Assembly (NCBI RefSeq): GCF_003096275.1
Contig: NZ_QENQ01000001.1
Span: 1,856,731-1,920,730 of the forward strand
Length of the DNA: 64,000 nt
Direction of reading: 5' to 3'
Origin: Sphingomonas pokkalii
Lineage (GTDB): Bacteria; Pseudomonadota; Alphaproteobacteria; Sphingomonadales; Sphingomonadaceae
Position 1 is the first letter of the stretch. Every line of letters starts with the position of its first letter. The notes beneath the pieces are model-generated. The model made no database searches and was not told the origin of the DNA. It worked only from the letters and a program-made list of their open reading frames with translations. The translations under genes were made by a program, and so were the position numbers. Positions 19,909 through 28,767 of the stretch are shown here, piece by piece.

Positions 19909-22656
19909 ATGAAATCGATCCTGGCACTGACGGCGGCGGTCCTCGTCGTGCCGCCCGCCTCCGCACAGACCAAGGCCCCGCCGGTGGAATCCACGCACCA
20001 GGCCCAGCCGCAGCGCCCCTATGCGCGCTTCACCCTGCCCAACGGCCTGACCACGATCGTGCACACCGATCGGACGAGCCCGTCGGTCTTTGTCGGGCTC
20101 TGGTATCGCACGGGCTCGCGTGACGAGCCGGCGGGCAAGACGGGCTTCGCCCATCTGTTCGAGCATCTGATGTTCCAGGGGACGGCGCACCGCAAACAGG
20201 AGCTGGGGGCGGCGTTCAGGGCCATCGGCGCCATCGGGATGAACGGCGTCACCCGGACCGATCACACCGCCTATTATGAAACCGTCCCGACCAACGCGCT
20301 CGACGCGGCGTTGTGGCTCGAATCCGATCGCATGGGCTATCTCGACGGCGGCATCACCCAGGCGGCGCTGGACGAACAGCGCAGCATCGTGCTGAACGAA
20401 AAGCGCCAGGGCGAATTGCGTCCCGAAGAGGCGGCGTGGCGCCATTTCCTGAGCGCCTTCTACCCCGCCGATCACCCCTATGCCCACCCCACCATCGGAT
20501 CGACTGCCGACATCGAGGCGGCGTCGCTCGACGATGTGAAATCGTGGTTCGCGAGCCATTATGGCGCGGGCAATGCCGTGCTGGTGCTGTCGGGCGACAT
20601 CGACGCCGACACCGCACGCGAAAAGGTGACACGCTATTTCGGCGGAATCCGCACCGGATCGCCGATCAGCCGGCCCGTCCAATGGGCGCCTCCGCTCACC
20701 GAGACTCGCCGCGACCGGCTCTATGGCGCTTTCCCCACCATGCACCTCTCCCGCAACTGGTCGATCCCGAATGGCGACCTGCGCGAGCGCACGCTCCTGC
20801 TCCTCGCCGCCCGCGCCATGGCGGGGTCGATGGAATCCCCGCTCGTGCGGGCGCTGGTCACCGATGGCAAGGTGGCAACCGGCGTCTCCGCCACGCTGAA
20901 CGAGGGCGAACTGGGCAGCGTGCTGCAAGTGTCGCTAGACCTGCGCCCCGGCGTCTCCCCGGAGGCAGCAGGCCAGGCACTGGACGCCGCGCTCGCCGAC
21001 TATCGCACGCACGGGCCTGCGGCGGAGCGGCTCGCCACCATCATCGCGGCGACGGATACGGCGGTCCTGCGTATGCTCGAAAACCCTGCCGCCATCGGCA
21101 ACATGCTGGGCGATGGCGAAGTATCGCATGCGGACCCCGCCTATTTCCTGCGCCAGCGCGAATGGATCAAGGCCGCGACGCCCGAGCAAGTCCGCGCGAT
21201 CGGCGCCAAATGGCTCGATCTCCCCTATTACGAGCTGCTGACGCTTCCCACGCCCGCGACGCCGCAGGCTGTGCCGGACGTCGATCGCTCGCGCATGCCG
21301 GAACCGGGTCCGTTCAAATCCACCATCGTGTTTCCCGCGATCAGCGAACAGACGCTGCCCAACGGCCTGAAGCTTGTCGTCGCGCGGCGCCCCGGTGTCG
21401 GCATGGTCGATTTCAGCCTGCAATTTGCGAGTGACCCGATGGCGCCCGGCTATCCGCGCGGCACCGGATCGCGCGCGCTGGCGCTGCTCGCCTCCGGCAC
21501 GCCGTCGCGATCGGGCGCGCCGGTCAGCCGCAGCCTCGCCGCGATCGGGACCTCGCTGAGCGCCGACAGCGACGACGGGCGCAGTGCGATCCGCTGGGGC
21601 GCGGCAAACGTGGTCGCGGAAGAGTCGCTCGATCTGGTCGGGGACCTGCTGCGCAAGCCGCCGCCCTATCCCGCAGTCGCCGTGGCAGAAGCGAATGCCG
21701 CCGCCCGGGGCGGCTCCGAAGCCGCTGCGCGCAACCCGAGCGGTGCCGGCCCGGCATTGCTGCGGCGGGCGATCTGGGGCGATCCGGACGGACGCGCCGC
21801 CGCAGCGCCGTCGCAGGAAGGCGTCGCGATCACCCGCGAGATGCTGCTGGACTATCACGGCACGCACCTCGTTCCCAATCGCGCCACACTCTTTATCGTC
21901 GGCGATATCACGCTCGAGCGCGCGCGCGCCATGGCCGAACATGGCTTTGCGGGCTGGCGTGCCACGGGCCCCGCCCCGGCGTCCGCATCGCCCGCAGAGG
22001 CCCGCGTTCCGGCGGCACCGCGCCTGATCCTGGTCGATGCGCCGGGCGCGCCACAGACCAGCATCACCGTCGGCGCGCCGATTGCGCCGTTCGACCGCGA
22101 CCAGTCGGCAGTCGAGGCACTCGCCACCGCGACGTTGGCCGACATCAGCTCGGGCCGACTCAACCTCAACCTGCGGCAGGACAAGGGATGGAGCTATGGC
22201 TTTGGCGGCGGCATCGACGACAGTCCTGCCGGGCCACGCCTGTTCCTCGCCAGCGGATCGGTGCAGGCCGACCGGACCGGCGCCAGTCTTGCCGAGCTGC
22301 GCCGCGAGCTGAACGCAATCGCGACGACGCGACCGATCACGCAAGGCGAACTCGACGCGCATCGCGACGCGATGATCCGCAGCACGGCCCAGTCCTTCGT
22401 CCGCAACGAAGCGTTCCTCGGCGCGCTGACCACGGCGGACAGCTATGGCCTGCCCTGGGATCGCGCGGCGACCACCAATCACCGGCTGGCAGCAGTCACC
22501 CTGCCCCAGGTCCAAGCCGCCTCGCGCGCGTTGTTCCGCCCTGATGGGCAGACATGGATCGTGATCGGCGACCTCAAGACGATCGAACCGCAAGTGCGCG
22601 CACTCGGCATCGCGCCGATCGAAATGTGGGACGCACTTGGCCGCAAGCGCCCCTGA
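19909..22656 (+). CDS. Secreted M16-family metallopeptidase
   Basis: A 915-aa two-domain M16 (pitrilysin/insulinase) zinc peptidase. It has a signal peptide (residues 1-20, ending ASAQ). The N-terminal domain carries the inverted zinc motif HLFEH (82-86), with the downstream Glu in LNEKRQGELRPEEAAW. The second half (from about 480) is a homologous domain without HxxEH, which usually helps form the substrate chamber. Start ATG 19909 is chosen over an upstream one because it begins the signal peptide and leaves room for the regulatory site. It degrades peptides in the periplasm or outside the cell and is probably cotranscribed with the aspartic protease 34 bases downstream. Confidence 0.92.
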   Translation: MKSILALTAAVLVVPPASAQTKAPPVESTHQAQPQRPYARFTLPNGLTTIVHTDRTSPSVFVGLWYRTGSRDEPAGKTGFAHLFEHLMFQGTAHRKQELGAAFRAIGAIGMNGVTRTDHTAYYETVPTNALDAALWLESDRMGYLDGGITQAALDEQRSIVLNEKRQGELRPEEAAWRHFLSAFYPADHPYAHPTIGSTADIEAASLDDVKSWFASHYGAGNAVLVLSGDIDADTAREKVTRYFGGIRTGSPISRPVQWAPPLTETRRDRLYGAFPTMHLSRNWSIPNGDLRERTLLLLAARAMAGSMESPLVRALVTDGKVATGVSATLNEGELGSVLQVSLDLRPGVSPEAAGQALDAALADYRTHGPAAERLATIIAATDTAVLRMLENPAAIGNMLGDGEVSHADPAYFLRQREWIKAATPEQVRAIGAKWLDLPYYELLTLPTPATPQAVPDVDRSRMPEPGPFKSTIVFPAISEQTLPNGLKLVVARRPGVGMVDFSLQFASDPMAPGYPRGTGSRALALLASGTPSRSGAPVSRSLAAIGTSLSADSDDGRSAIRWGAANVVAEESLDLVGDLLRKPPPYPAVAVAEANAAARGGSEAAARNPSGAGPALLRRAIWGDPDGRAAAAPSQEGVAITREMLLDYHGTHLVPNRATLFIVGDITLERARAMAEHGFAGWRATGPAPASASPAEARVPAAPRLILVDAPGAPQTSITVGAPIAPFDRDQSAVEALATATLADISSGRLNLNLRQDKGWSYGFGGGIDDSPAGPRLFLASGSVQADRTGASLAELRRELNAIATTRPITQGELDAHRDAMIRSTAQSFVRNEAFLGALTTADSYGLPWDRAATTNHRLAAVTLPQVQAASRALFRPDGQTWIVIGDLKTIEPQVRALGIAPIEMWDALGRKRP

Positions 22657-22690
22657 ACGCGCACGCCCGCAATCCTCAGGATAAACCGCC

Positions 22691-23599
22691 ATGCCTTCGC
22701 TGATCGCCCTTGCCCTGCTCCAGGCCGCCCCCACACCCCTTGCGCCCCCGGCACAACAGGCGCCCGTGGGCGAAACCGTCGCAGCGGAGACGGGCGAGGC
22801 GCCATTGACGCATGACAGCCGGGGCCGCCCGGTCATGCCCGTAGAGATCAACGGCAGGGGCCCCTTCCCCATGGTGGTCGACACCGCTGCACAGACCAGC
22901 CTGATGGCGCCCGGCCTTGCCGGCGAGCTGATGCTCCAGCCGCTGCCCGGCGGCCTCACCGTGGCGGGCGCAACCGGCGCGGCGCGCAGCCGCCTCTACC
23001 CGGTCGATCGCATGCGCAACCCGCTGATCGACGCGCGCCACGTCGCGCTGGTCGAACTGGCCAACAGCGGCGTGACCGAAGCGCGCGGCATCATCGGCAT
23101 GGAGCGTTTTGCCGAACGCCAGCTCTGGTTCGATCGGCTGGCAGGCATGGTCCGGGCAATGCCCTCGGGCGCTGCGGGCGCGGGTTTCGCGCCGGTCAGC
23201 GGGCGGAGAACGGCGGAAGGCTTCGTCGAAGTGCCGCTCACGGTGGACGGGGTTCAGGTATGGGCGCTGGTCGATAGCGGCGCGGCGGTCTCGATTCTCA
23301 ACGATGCCGCGTTCCGCCTGCTCGGCTGGCCGGAGGGCGATCCCCGGATCGGCGACGGCGGCGAGATACGCGGCGCTGCGGCGACTTCGCAAAAGGCGCG
23401 GAGCGCGCGGATCGGCAAGCTCTCGGTCGGGCGGATTGGCCTGTCGAACGTGCCGCTCGTGATCGCGGACGACGGGCAGCGCACGCCATCCATGATCCTG
23501 GGCAGCGACATATTGAACCTTTTCCCCGGCTACGCGGTCGACTTCCCCCGCGCCGAGCTTCGCATCCAGCTCCCGCGAACACCAATTGCGAAGCCGTGA
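22691..23599 (+). CDS. Two-domain retropepsin-like aspartic protease
   Basis: A 302-aa protein with an N-terminal hydrophobic leader and two successive retropepsin-like modules. The first has MVVDTAAQTSLM (Asp64-Thr-Ala, a variant of D-T/S-G) and the second ALVDSGAAVSIL (Asp195-Ser-Gly), with a late hydrophobic-Gly flap element (MILGSDIL). Bacterial proteins of this type are usually single-domain dimers; here both half-sites are in one chain. Probably periplasmic. It follows the M16 peptidase closely, suggesting that the two act on related peptides. Confidence 0.8.
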   Translation: MPSLIALALLQAAPTPLAPPAQQAPVGETVAAETGEAPLTHDSRGRPVMPVEINGRGPFPMVVDTAAQTSLMAPGLAGELMLQPLPGGLTVAGATGAARSRLYPVDRMRNPLIDARHVALVELANSGVTEARGIIGMERFAERQLWFDRLAGMVRAMPSGAAGAGFAPVSGRRTAEGFVEVPLTVDGVQVWALVDSGAAVSILNDAAFRLLGWPEGDPRIGDGGEIRGAAATSQKARSARIGKLSVGRIGLSNVPLVIADDGQRTPSMILGSDILNLFPGYAVDFPRAELRIQLPRTPIAKP

Positions 23600-23720
23600 G
23601 CGGCGCCAGCTCTTGGTAGAGCGGTGTCAGGTCGGAACGCAGTGCATTGCCTACCGATTTCTTCTCCTCGGGATTGCGGTTGAAATATTTCTGACGGGCG
23701 GCTCGCCGGGTTGGGGGGCG
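23600..23720 (-). other. Possible unrecognised protein-gene fragment
   Basis: On the minus strand this stretch encodes a peptide of natural-looking composition (RQKYFNRNPEEKKSVGNALR, then SDLTPLYQELAPLTA) without a start codon. It abuts IS debris, so it may be the tail of a displaced gene. No family is recognised. Confidence 0.25.
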
Positions 23721-23832
23721 GCCTGGCCGCAGGCCATCAGAAGGCACCGTTGAGCAGAAGGCACCGTTTAGGACGCTACGGTTGCGGCTGGCTGCTCGGT
23801 CGCAGGCGGGACCCGGCAAACACGGATCGACC

Positions 23833-23975
23833 GGCAGGTTCGGCTACTGCATGGGGATCCGTTCCGAGCGCCGGCTGTGCGACCAGGTGCATCTGAACCT
23901 GGCCTATCGCTGGTTCTGCCGGCTGGGGCCGGAAGACGATCCAGATCAGTTTGGCAAGCAAAAATCCTATCATCT
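23833..23975 (+). pseudogene. IS5/IS1182-type transposase fragment
   Basis: The segment encodes CMGIRSERRLCDQVHLNLAY, then RWFCRLG, a hallmark of the N-terminal half of IS5/IS1182-type transposases. Only about 45 residues survive; the DDE domain is missing and the frame runs into unrelated sequence at about 23975. Confidence 0.75.
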
Positions 23976-24022
23976 ATGGATATTTGTGAATGTCACTATC
24001 TCATCGCGTATTGCTGCAGCGA

Positions 24023-24364
24023 TTACGTTAGCATTTCTCGATCATCGCCCATAGATTCTGAAATTGCCCAAATCAATCCAAGCACGGACAACCCCAGTAC
24101 AACAATTAGCAGGGGTGTTAGCGGAACTGACGAGTCCCCCCCGACCCAGTTTTTCCAGCCTGCCAACACGATCGGCGACGATCTCATCGCCAGCCAGCAG
24201 GATACCGCTCCCGCGATCATGCCGGCAAACGAGAACCACGCGCCCTGAGGGCGGCGGCGCGGCAAGGTTCGCATGACATGATCGGTGAAGCCTCCGTCTT
24301 CGACCGACCCGTCGAAGCTCAGCCGCAGCAGGGTATCGATGGCATCGTCCGCTTCAGCCGACAT
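24023..24364 (-). CDS. Small membrane protein, probable anti-sigma factor
   Basis: A 113-aa protein with an N-terminal soluble part (about residues 1-40) and two transmembrane helices (about 44-62 and 83-102). Its ATG overlaps the end of the ECF sigma gene by 11 bases, so translation is coupled. Position, size and topology are those of membrane anti-sigma factors. No zinc-binding HxxxCxxC anti-sigma motif is visible, so the assignment rests on context. Confidence 0.6.
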   Translation of the reverse strand: MSAEADDAIDTLLRLSFDGSVEDGGFTDHVMRTLPRRRPQGAWFSFAGMIAGAVSCWLAMRSSPIVLAGWKNWVGGDSSVPLTPLLIVVLGLSVLGLIWAISESMGDDREMLT

Positions 24365-24926
24365 TCGGTTTTTCCTCCTTCACCGTTGGTTGCCAGTCAG
24401 CCAACAACGCGCGCAATCGCGCCTTGCCCCGCGCGGCATGCGACTTCACAGTCCCGAGCGGCATGGTCAGCACATAGGCCGCTTCCTCGTGACTGAGCCC
24501 CAATTGCACGCAGTGCAACAGAACCGCTTGTTCGGCGATCGGCAGCCGCTGCATCGCGCTTTCGATGTCGATCCGCAGATCGATCGCATGCGAAGGGGCG
24601 GGCTCGAACTCCGCCACCGCGTCCCCGTGGGTGCCGACGCCATCGACTCGCTTTCGCCGCGACTGGAGAAAGCACGAATAGCCGATCCGATATAGCCAGG
24701 TAGAGAAGCGCGCATCGCCCCGGAACTGGTCCAGCTTGCGCCACGCCAGTACGAACGTTTCCTGTGCCAAGTCGTCCGCAGCCGCTTCATCGCCATGCAT
24801 CAGACGGCGAAGCTGTGCTCGGATCATGCCTTGATGCCGGCGCACCAGTTCCTCGAACGCGCGCCGGTCGTTTCCCGTCTGCGCGCGCACGACCAGCGCC
24901 TGATCAAGGTGTCCCGCGTCCCGCAC
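24354..24926 (-). CDS. ECF-type RNA polymerase sigma factor
   Basis: A 190-aa sigma-70 family protein. Region 2 is visible as ADDLAQETFVLAWRKLDQF followed by FSTWLYRIGYSCF, and region 4 as GLSHEEAAYVLTMPLGTVKS with a typical HARGKARLR tail. It begins with GTG at 24926, two bases after the upstream membrane gene's stop, and overlaps the anti-sigma-like gene. It probably controls its own operon; no promoter consensus could be assigned. Confidence 0.9.
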   Translation of the reverse strand: MRDAGHLDQALVVRAQTGNDRRAFEELVRRHQGMIRAQLRRLMHGDEAAADDLAQETFVLAWRKLDQFRGDARFSTWLYRIGYSCFLQSRRKRVDGVGTHGDAVAEFEPAPSHAIDLRIDIESAMQRLPIAEQAVLLHCVQLGLSHEEAAYVLTMPLGTVKSHAARGKARLRALLADWQPTVKEEKPNVG

Positions 24927-24928
24927 GA

Positions 24929-25297
24929 TCAGCGGCGCGCGTCACTGCGGCTGAGCCACCAACTGGCGAGATAGCCAAGCCCCGTCATAAGCGGCAAGAG
25001 TCCGATCCCCCACAGCGACGCGAGGCTTCGCCCGCCATCGAGTTGAAACGGCAGGGTCGCGACCATCGCCATGATGCCCAGTCCGGCAGCGATCAGCACC
25101 AGCCCGCGGCGTCGCTCCGAGAAGTTCGCCTGCGGATCGCTAAGCAGCAAAGCAGGAAGCTCCAAGCCCTTGTCTGCGATCTGCACCAATGCCCGGTAGC
25201 GCGCCTCTACCTGCAGTCGGCGGTAGCGGAAGAAGATAAGGGCGATCAGCACCGGGGCGAGCATCATCGCCGTGAAGGAAAGTGTCTGCTCATTCAT
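24929..25297 (-). CDS. Two-TM membrane protein (DUF6249-like)
   Basis: A 122-aa protein with an N-terminal transmembrane helix (about 8-24), a basic amphipathic stretch (RYRRLQVEARYRALVQIADK), then two hydrophobic segments (about 65-80 and 95-112). This resembles DUF6249 proteins, which commonly sit next to an ECF sigma gene. ATG 25297 is favoured over 25303 and 25306 because an AAGGG lies 9 bases upstream. It is the first gene of the trio. Function unknown; the family call is tentative. Confidence 0.6.
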   Translation of the reverse strand: MNEQTLSFTAMMLAPVLIALIFFRYRRLQVEARYRALVQIADKGLELPALLLSDPQANFSERRRGLVLIAAGLGIMAMVATLPFQLDGGRSLASLWGIGLLPLMTGLGYLASWWLSRSDARR

Positions 25298-25512
25298 CGT
25301 CATCATCCCTTGCCCAAGATCGTTGTGGCTTGGCCGCTACCCGACATGGGCGCAGCGCCAGCGTCGGCGCGAAGATCGAGGAAACGCAATCGAGCGGTTC
25401 GCCCCTGTAACGCCTCGATACTTCACCCACTTGGATGCAAGGAAAGCCCCCATTGGATGCAGGCGCGGTGCCATTTTCCTTTACTCCCGAAGCCATGGCT
25501 CCTTTCGCGAAA

Positions 25513-26007
25513 TCAATCGGAATTCCGGTGCATAAAATTCGCCATCAACGAGAAATACTCGACCAACTGTTCGGCAAGCATCTTTTGCCCAGACGTTGTC
25601 AGCGCCACCTTCCTTGAACGCGTGTTGTCCAGGGACACAGTGGCAAGCAATCCGCGCCGCACAAGCGCGTTGATTGCTTCCGTTGCCACGCTTTGTGACA
25701 CGTCCAGCTGACCGGCAACGTCGCCCGGAAGAACACCGCCTTGCTCGGCAGCGAGATCGATCACGATCATCGCCATGAACCGCGTTGACGTCGTGCCGTG
25801 GAAATCGAAGAACCTCTTCAACGCGCGTCCAAGGTGACTACATTGACGAAGCATTCGATACGCCTCATCAACAGCCTCGACATCCATGTCGGTGTATCGC
25901 GCGCTGTACAGTTCCAGCATTTGCGAAGTTGTCGATTTTCTCAGAACGAACACACGCCACCCTCTCGACGGATTCCTACTGCTTTCGCAGCCTTCGACGC
26001 GAGCCAT
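25513..26007 (-). CDS. MarR-family transcriptional regulator
   Basis: A winged-helix protein of up to 164 aa. The core helix-turn-helix is [20 protein letters not shown] followed by the wing ([20 protein letters not shown]), as in MarR proteins, flanked by dimerisation helices. The first 29 residues look unlike coding sequence, so translation may begin at ATG 25920 ([11 protein letters not shown]). It stands alone beside IS remnants; its ligand and target are unknown. Confidence 0.75.
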   Translation of the reverse strand: MARVEGCESSRNPSRGWRVFVLRKSTTSQMLELYSARYTDMDVEAVDEAYRMLRQCSHLGRALKRFFDFHGTTSTRFMAMIVIDLAAEQGGVLPGDVAGQLDVSQSVATEAINALVRRGLLATVSLDNTRSRKVALTTSGQKMLAEQLVEYFSLMANFMHRNSD

Positions 26008-26210
26008 TCCGGCTCAAGTGCCCCCCCGACAGCGGCAATATGAGATCGCACACGCAGGGGGCCCGCTCGCATACCGACCGGGCATTCTGCCCACGCGGTC
26101 TCTTGGATGCGGTGAAAGCGCGCTTTGGATGCAGCTTTGCCACGGCTCCGCGCGGCCGCCTGAACCGCGACGGGCTTGTCGGAGGCCCCAACTCCCGAGA
26201 GGAAGGGTCT

Positions 26211-26664
26211 ATGACGAGCAAGACGACGAACAAATTTGCACCGGAGGTATGCGCCCGCGCGGTTCGGATGGTGCAGGATCACGAGGGCGAGCATCCGTCT
26301 CGCTGGGCAGCATTGGTTTCCATTGCCGAGAAGATCTGCTGTTCGGCGCACACGCTCGCTGCGTTCTTCGCTGATATGGAACGCCGAGGTGCGGATCAGC
26401 ATGGACGGTCGAGGACGCTGGATGGACAATGTCTTCATCGAGCGCCTGTGGCGCTCCCTCAAATACGAGTGCGTGTAACTGCATGCCTTCGAGACCGGCT
26501 CGGCGTTGCGCGCTGGCCTCGGCCGGTGGATCACCTATTACAATCAACAGCGACCGCACTCGGCCCTGGCCGAGCGAACCCCGGCTGAAACCTATGGGTG
26601 GATCGGCGCTTCAGATCATGGGGGGCATGCCCCCCATGATCTGATCAACAAAATGGCGGCATGA
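26211..26664 (+). pseudogene. Internally deleted IS3-family transposase remnant
   Basis: The first ~45 codons encode an IS3-type OrfA N-terminus ([35 protein letters not shown]). From about 26376 another frame encodes the OrfB C-terminus ([20 protein letters not shown], then [11 protein letters not shown]) with the last catalytic Glu. An in-frame TAA at 26476 interrupts it. The centre, with the first two DDE residues, is gone. The two ends resemble different IS3 subgroups, so this may be a join of two elements. Confidence 0.75.
26611..26644. repeat. Perfect 34-bp palindrome
   Basis: Two 17-base arms meet without a loop around GCATGC, with runs of six G and six C. It lies in the end of the IS3 OrfB remnant, about 210 bases before the next gene. 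It could form a strong hairpin or be a small repeat element inserted in the transposase tail. Confidence 0.7.
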
Positions 26665-26855
26665 ACGACAACCCGGATCAGCTTAGCTCAGCCGCCAAAC
26701 TGTCCAAGAAGGCGGGACCACCTCAGGACCACCTCTCCTGTCAGCACGATCGCGCTGCTGGGCGCCACAGGGGAGCGACTTGCGTCCTTGATGATAATGC
26801 CAGACACCGCCACCACTTCGCGGTGTTCTTGAGACAATATAGGAAGATGGTCTGG

Positions 26856-27806
26856 ATGCGCGCCTGGGCTCAGGGAAAGTTAATCGCCGTGGATGCCGCG
26901 GTGCTGATGTGGGTGGCGCATCGTCTTCCCCTTGGCTTTGGTCGCGGCTGGGCGACAGTGCGGGGCATAATTCATGCCGCGCTGGGCTATGACTGGCTTT
27001 CGATCGGAACGGGCCGCTATCCGGTTCGCCCCATGGCCTGGCGGGCGCTGCGCCGTCTCGCGCCAGAGCAACCCACATGGCAACGGTTGCTCTGGCTCTT
27101 CGAGCGATATGTCCAGTTTTCGCGTGCAGAATGGGAGGGGCTGGCCTTGCCGCGCCTCGTCGACAGCCTGCCGCCCTCTTCCGCACCGGGCGAAGTTGCG
27201 AACCATTCCGGCGGCGCTCGTCGCGGGACGGTGCACTTCATGTTTCATTACGGCTCGCTCTATCCAGGCGTGGCCTGGCTCTCGAAGAACGGAATCAAGC
27301 TCAACTGGATGACATCCGACGTATACAACAGGATGCCGGGACTCTCTCCGTGGATAGCAAGAGTTCATAATAAAATAAATGATAACTTGAAATTTTGCAA
27401 TAATGGTGGGAGCGTAATTTTTAGCAATAAGAACGTTCGCGAAGTATACAAAAAACTACTCGCCGGAGAAGATATTGTTATGGTTGTCGATCGCACCATG
27501 CCCACCGGCCCCGCAATAATGATCGACCTTCCAGGTCCATGCCGCGTGCCGCTGGCGCGAGGGGCGTGGGCAGCACTGCGCGCCACCGGTGCCCACTGGA
27601 CGGTAACGGTCTGCGAATACCGACAGGGCCGTTTTCACATCGATCATGAGCGATCGCCCGGATGGCCAGACGAGCCGATGCCCGATTTGCAGCTGATCCG
27701 CTGGCGGATTTCCCAAGCGCCGCAACGCTGGTGGGCATGCCACGTATTGGATTTCGTGCCACAAAACTACGATGCCCCAATCGTAGCCGGCAGTTTCGAT
27801 ACATAG
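26856..27806 (+). CDS. LpxL/HtrB-like acyltransferase (putative)
   Basis: A 316-aa protein with the layout of the lysophospholipid/lipid A acyltransferase family. It has a hydrophobic N-terminus, a His-containing motif (VHFMFHYGSLYPG), and a later block VMVVDRTMPTGPAIMIDLPG then ARGAWAALRATGAHW, like the substrate and GxxxLAxxTGA regions of LpxL. The usual HxxxxD/E catalytic pair is not intact: the residue five after the His is Tyr, so activity is doubtful or altered. ATG 26856 is chosen because AGGAAG lies nine bases upstream. First gene of a glycan/lipid group; the segment around 27360-27480 is AT-rich compared with its neighbours, suggesting transfer. Confidence 0.6.
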   Translation: MRAWAQGKLIAVDAAVLMWVAHRLPLGFGRGWATVRGIIHAALGYDWLSIGTGRYPVRPMAWRALRRLAPEQPTWQRLLWLFERYVQFSRAEWEGLALPRLVDSLPPSSAPGEVANHSGGARRGTVHFMFHYGSLYPGVAWLSKNGIKLNWMTSDVYNRMPGLSPWIARVHNKINDNLKFCNNGGSVIFSNKNVREVYKKLLAGEDIVMVVDRTMPTGPAIMIDLPGPCRVPLARGAWAALRATGAHWTVTVCEYRQGRFHIDHERSPGWPDEPMPDLQLIRWRISQAPQRWWACHVLDFVPQNYDAPIVAGSFDT

Positions 27807-27986
27807 CGGGATTATCGCCCTAACATCGCGATATCATGCGCGGCTGACCGAACAATGACGGCGATCCCGCGAGCAGCGTCAATCCACCCGATTATTCGCT
27901 TGGCACCGGCAGCCAGATTGTCTAGCGGACTTGGCGCTCCACATACGTGCGCCTTGCAGTATTTACCCCTCGGGAGACAGTCACCA

Positions 27987-28754
27987 ATGGATCGCAGCGA
28001 AGATAACCTGCTAGGATTTACCCGTGCTTTGAGCGTCAGCGAGCAGGCCGCCCGATCCGAATTACTACACTTGTTTGAGACAACGCCCATCCCAAAGGGT
28101 GAGCGACTGGATAACCTTGGCATCCACATGGACCATTTGGCGTTGGGCCGCGCATTGTTCATGGACCACCTCTATCGGCAGATTCTTGGCATGCCGGGTG
28201 TGGTGATGGAGTTCGGTTGCCGCTGGGGTCAGAATCTCTCATTCTTTCTGAATCTGCGGACGCTTTATGAGCCGACACATTATTCCCGTCGGATTATTGG
28301 CTTCGATACCTTTACCGGCTTTGTCGACGTGGCAGTCGAGGATGGTGACAGCATCTATGCCCGCCCTGGCAACGTACGGACCACTGCGGGCTATGATGCC
28401 TATCTCGAACGCGTGCTCGCGGCACGCGAGAGCATGGCGCCACTGTCACACAAGCGGAAGTTTGAAATCGTGACCGGCGATGTGCGGGAAACCCTCCCGC
28501 AATATCTTGCTGCCCATCCGGAAACGATCGTGGCCCTGGCCTATCTGGACATGGATCTGTTCAGCCCTACGCGGGACGCCTTGCTGGCACTCAAGCCTCG
28601 TCTCGCCCGGGGCAGCGTGGTTGTCCTGGACGAGATCAACGATGCCGGCTTCCCCGGTGAGACCACGGCCCTGCGCGAGGTTTTCGGGCTGAACGGCCTG
28701 GCGCTGCGGCGGGTGCCGTTTTTGAACGGCCCCGGCTATTTCGTCGTCGAATAA
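27987..28754 (+). CDS. TylF/MycF-like SAM-dependent methyltransferase
   Basis: A 255-aa class I methyltransferase. The SAM motif is VVMEFGCRWGQNLSFF (about residues 75-90), followed by an acidic loop (IIGFDTFTGF) and the TylF-type metal/substrate block LAYLDMDLFSPTRDALLALK with GSVVVLDEIND. TylF-family enzymes O-methylate sugars on natural products or polysaccharides. ATG 27987 has GGGAG ten bases upstream. It lies between an acyltransferase and two glycosyltransferase genes, so a sugar of a surface glycan is the likely substrate. Confidence 0.8.
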   Translation: MDRSEDNLLGFTRALSVSEQAARSELLHLFETTPIPKGERLDNLGIHMDHLALGRALFMDHLYRQILGMPGVVMEFGCRWGQNLSFFLNLRTLYEPTHYSRRIIGFDTFTGFVDVAVEDGDSIYARPGNVRTTAGYDAYLERVLAARESMAPLSHKRKFEIVTGDVRETLPQYLAAHPETIVALAYLDMDLFSPTRDALLALKPRLARGSVVVLDEINDAGFPGETTALREVFGLNGLALRRVPFLNGPGYFVVE

Positions 28755-28767
28755 CGAAAACCAACGA

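Noticed and set aside
20935..22959. 674-codon minus-strand frame opposite the first M16 gene
   Set aside because: No recognisable domain and an Arg-rich shadow composition; the plus strand carries the real peptidase.
23605..23640. Short sequence resembling a tRNA D-arm (AGCTC...GGTAGAGC)
   Set aside because: No anticodon stem, T-arm or acceptor stem could be formed around it; it probably belongs to a minus-strand protein fragment.
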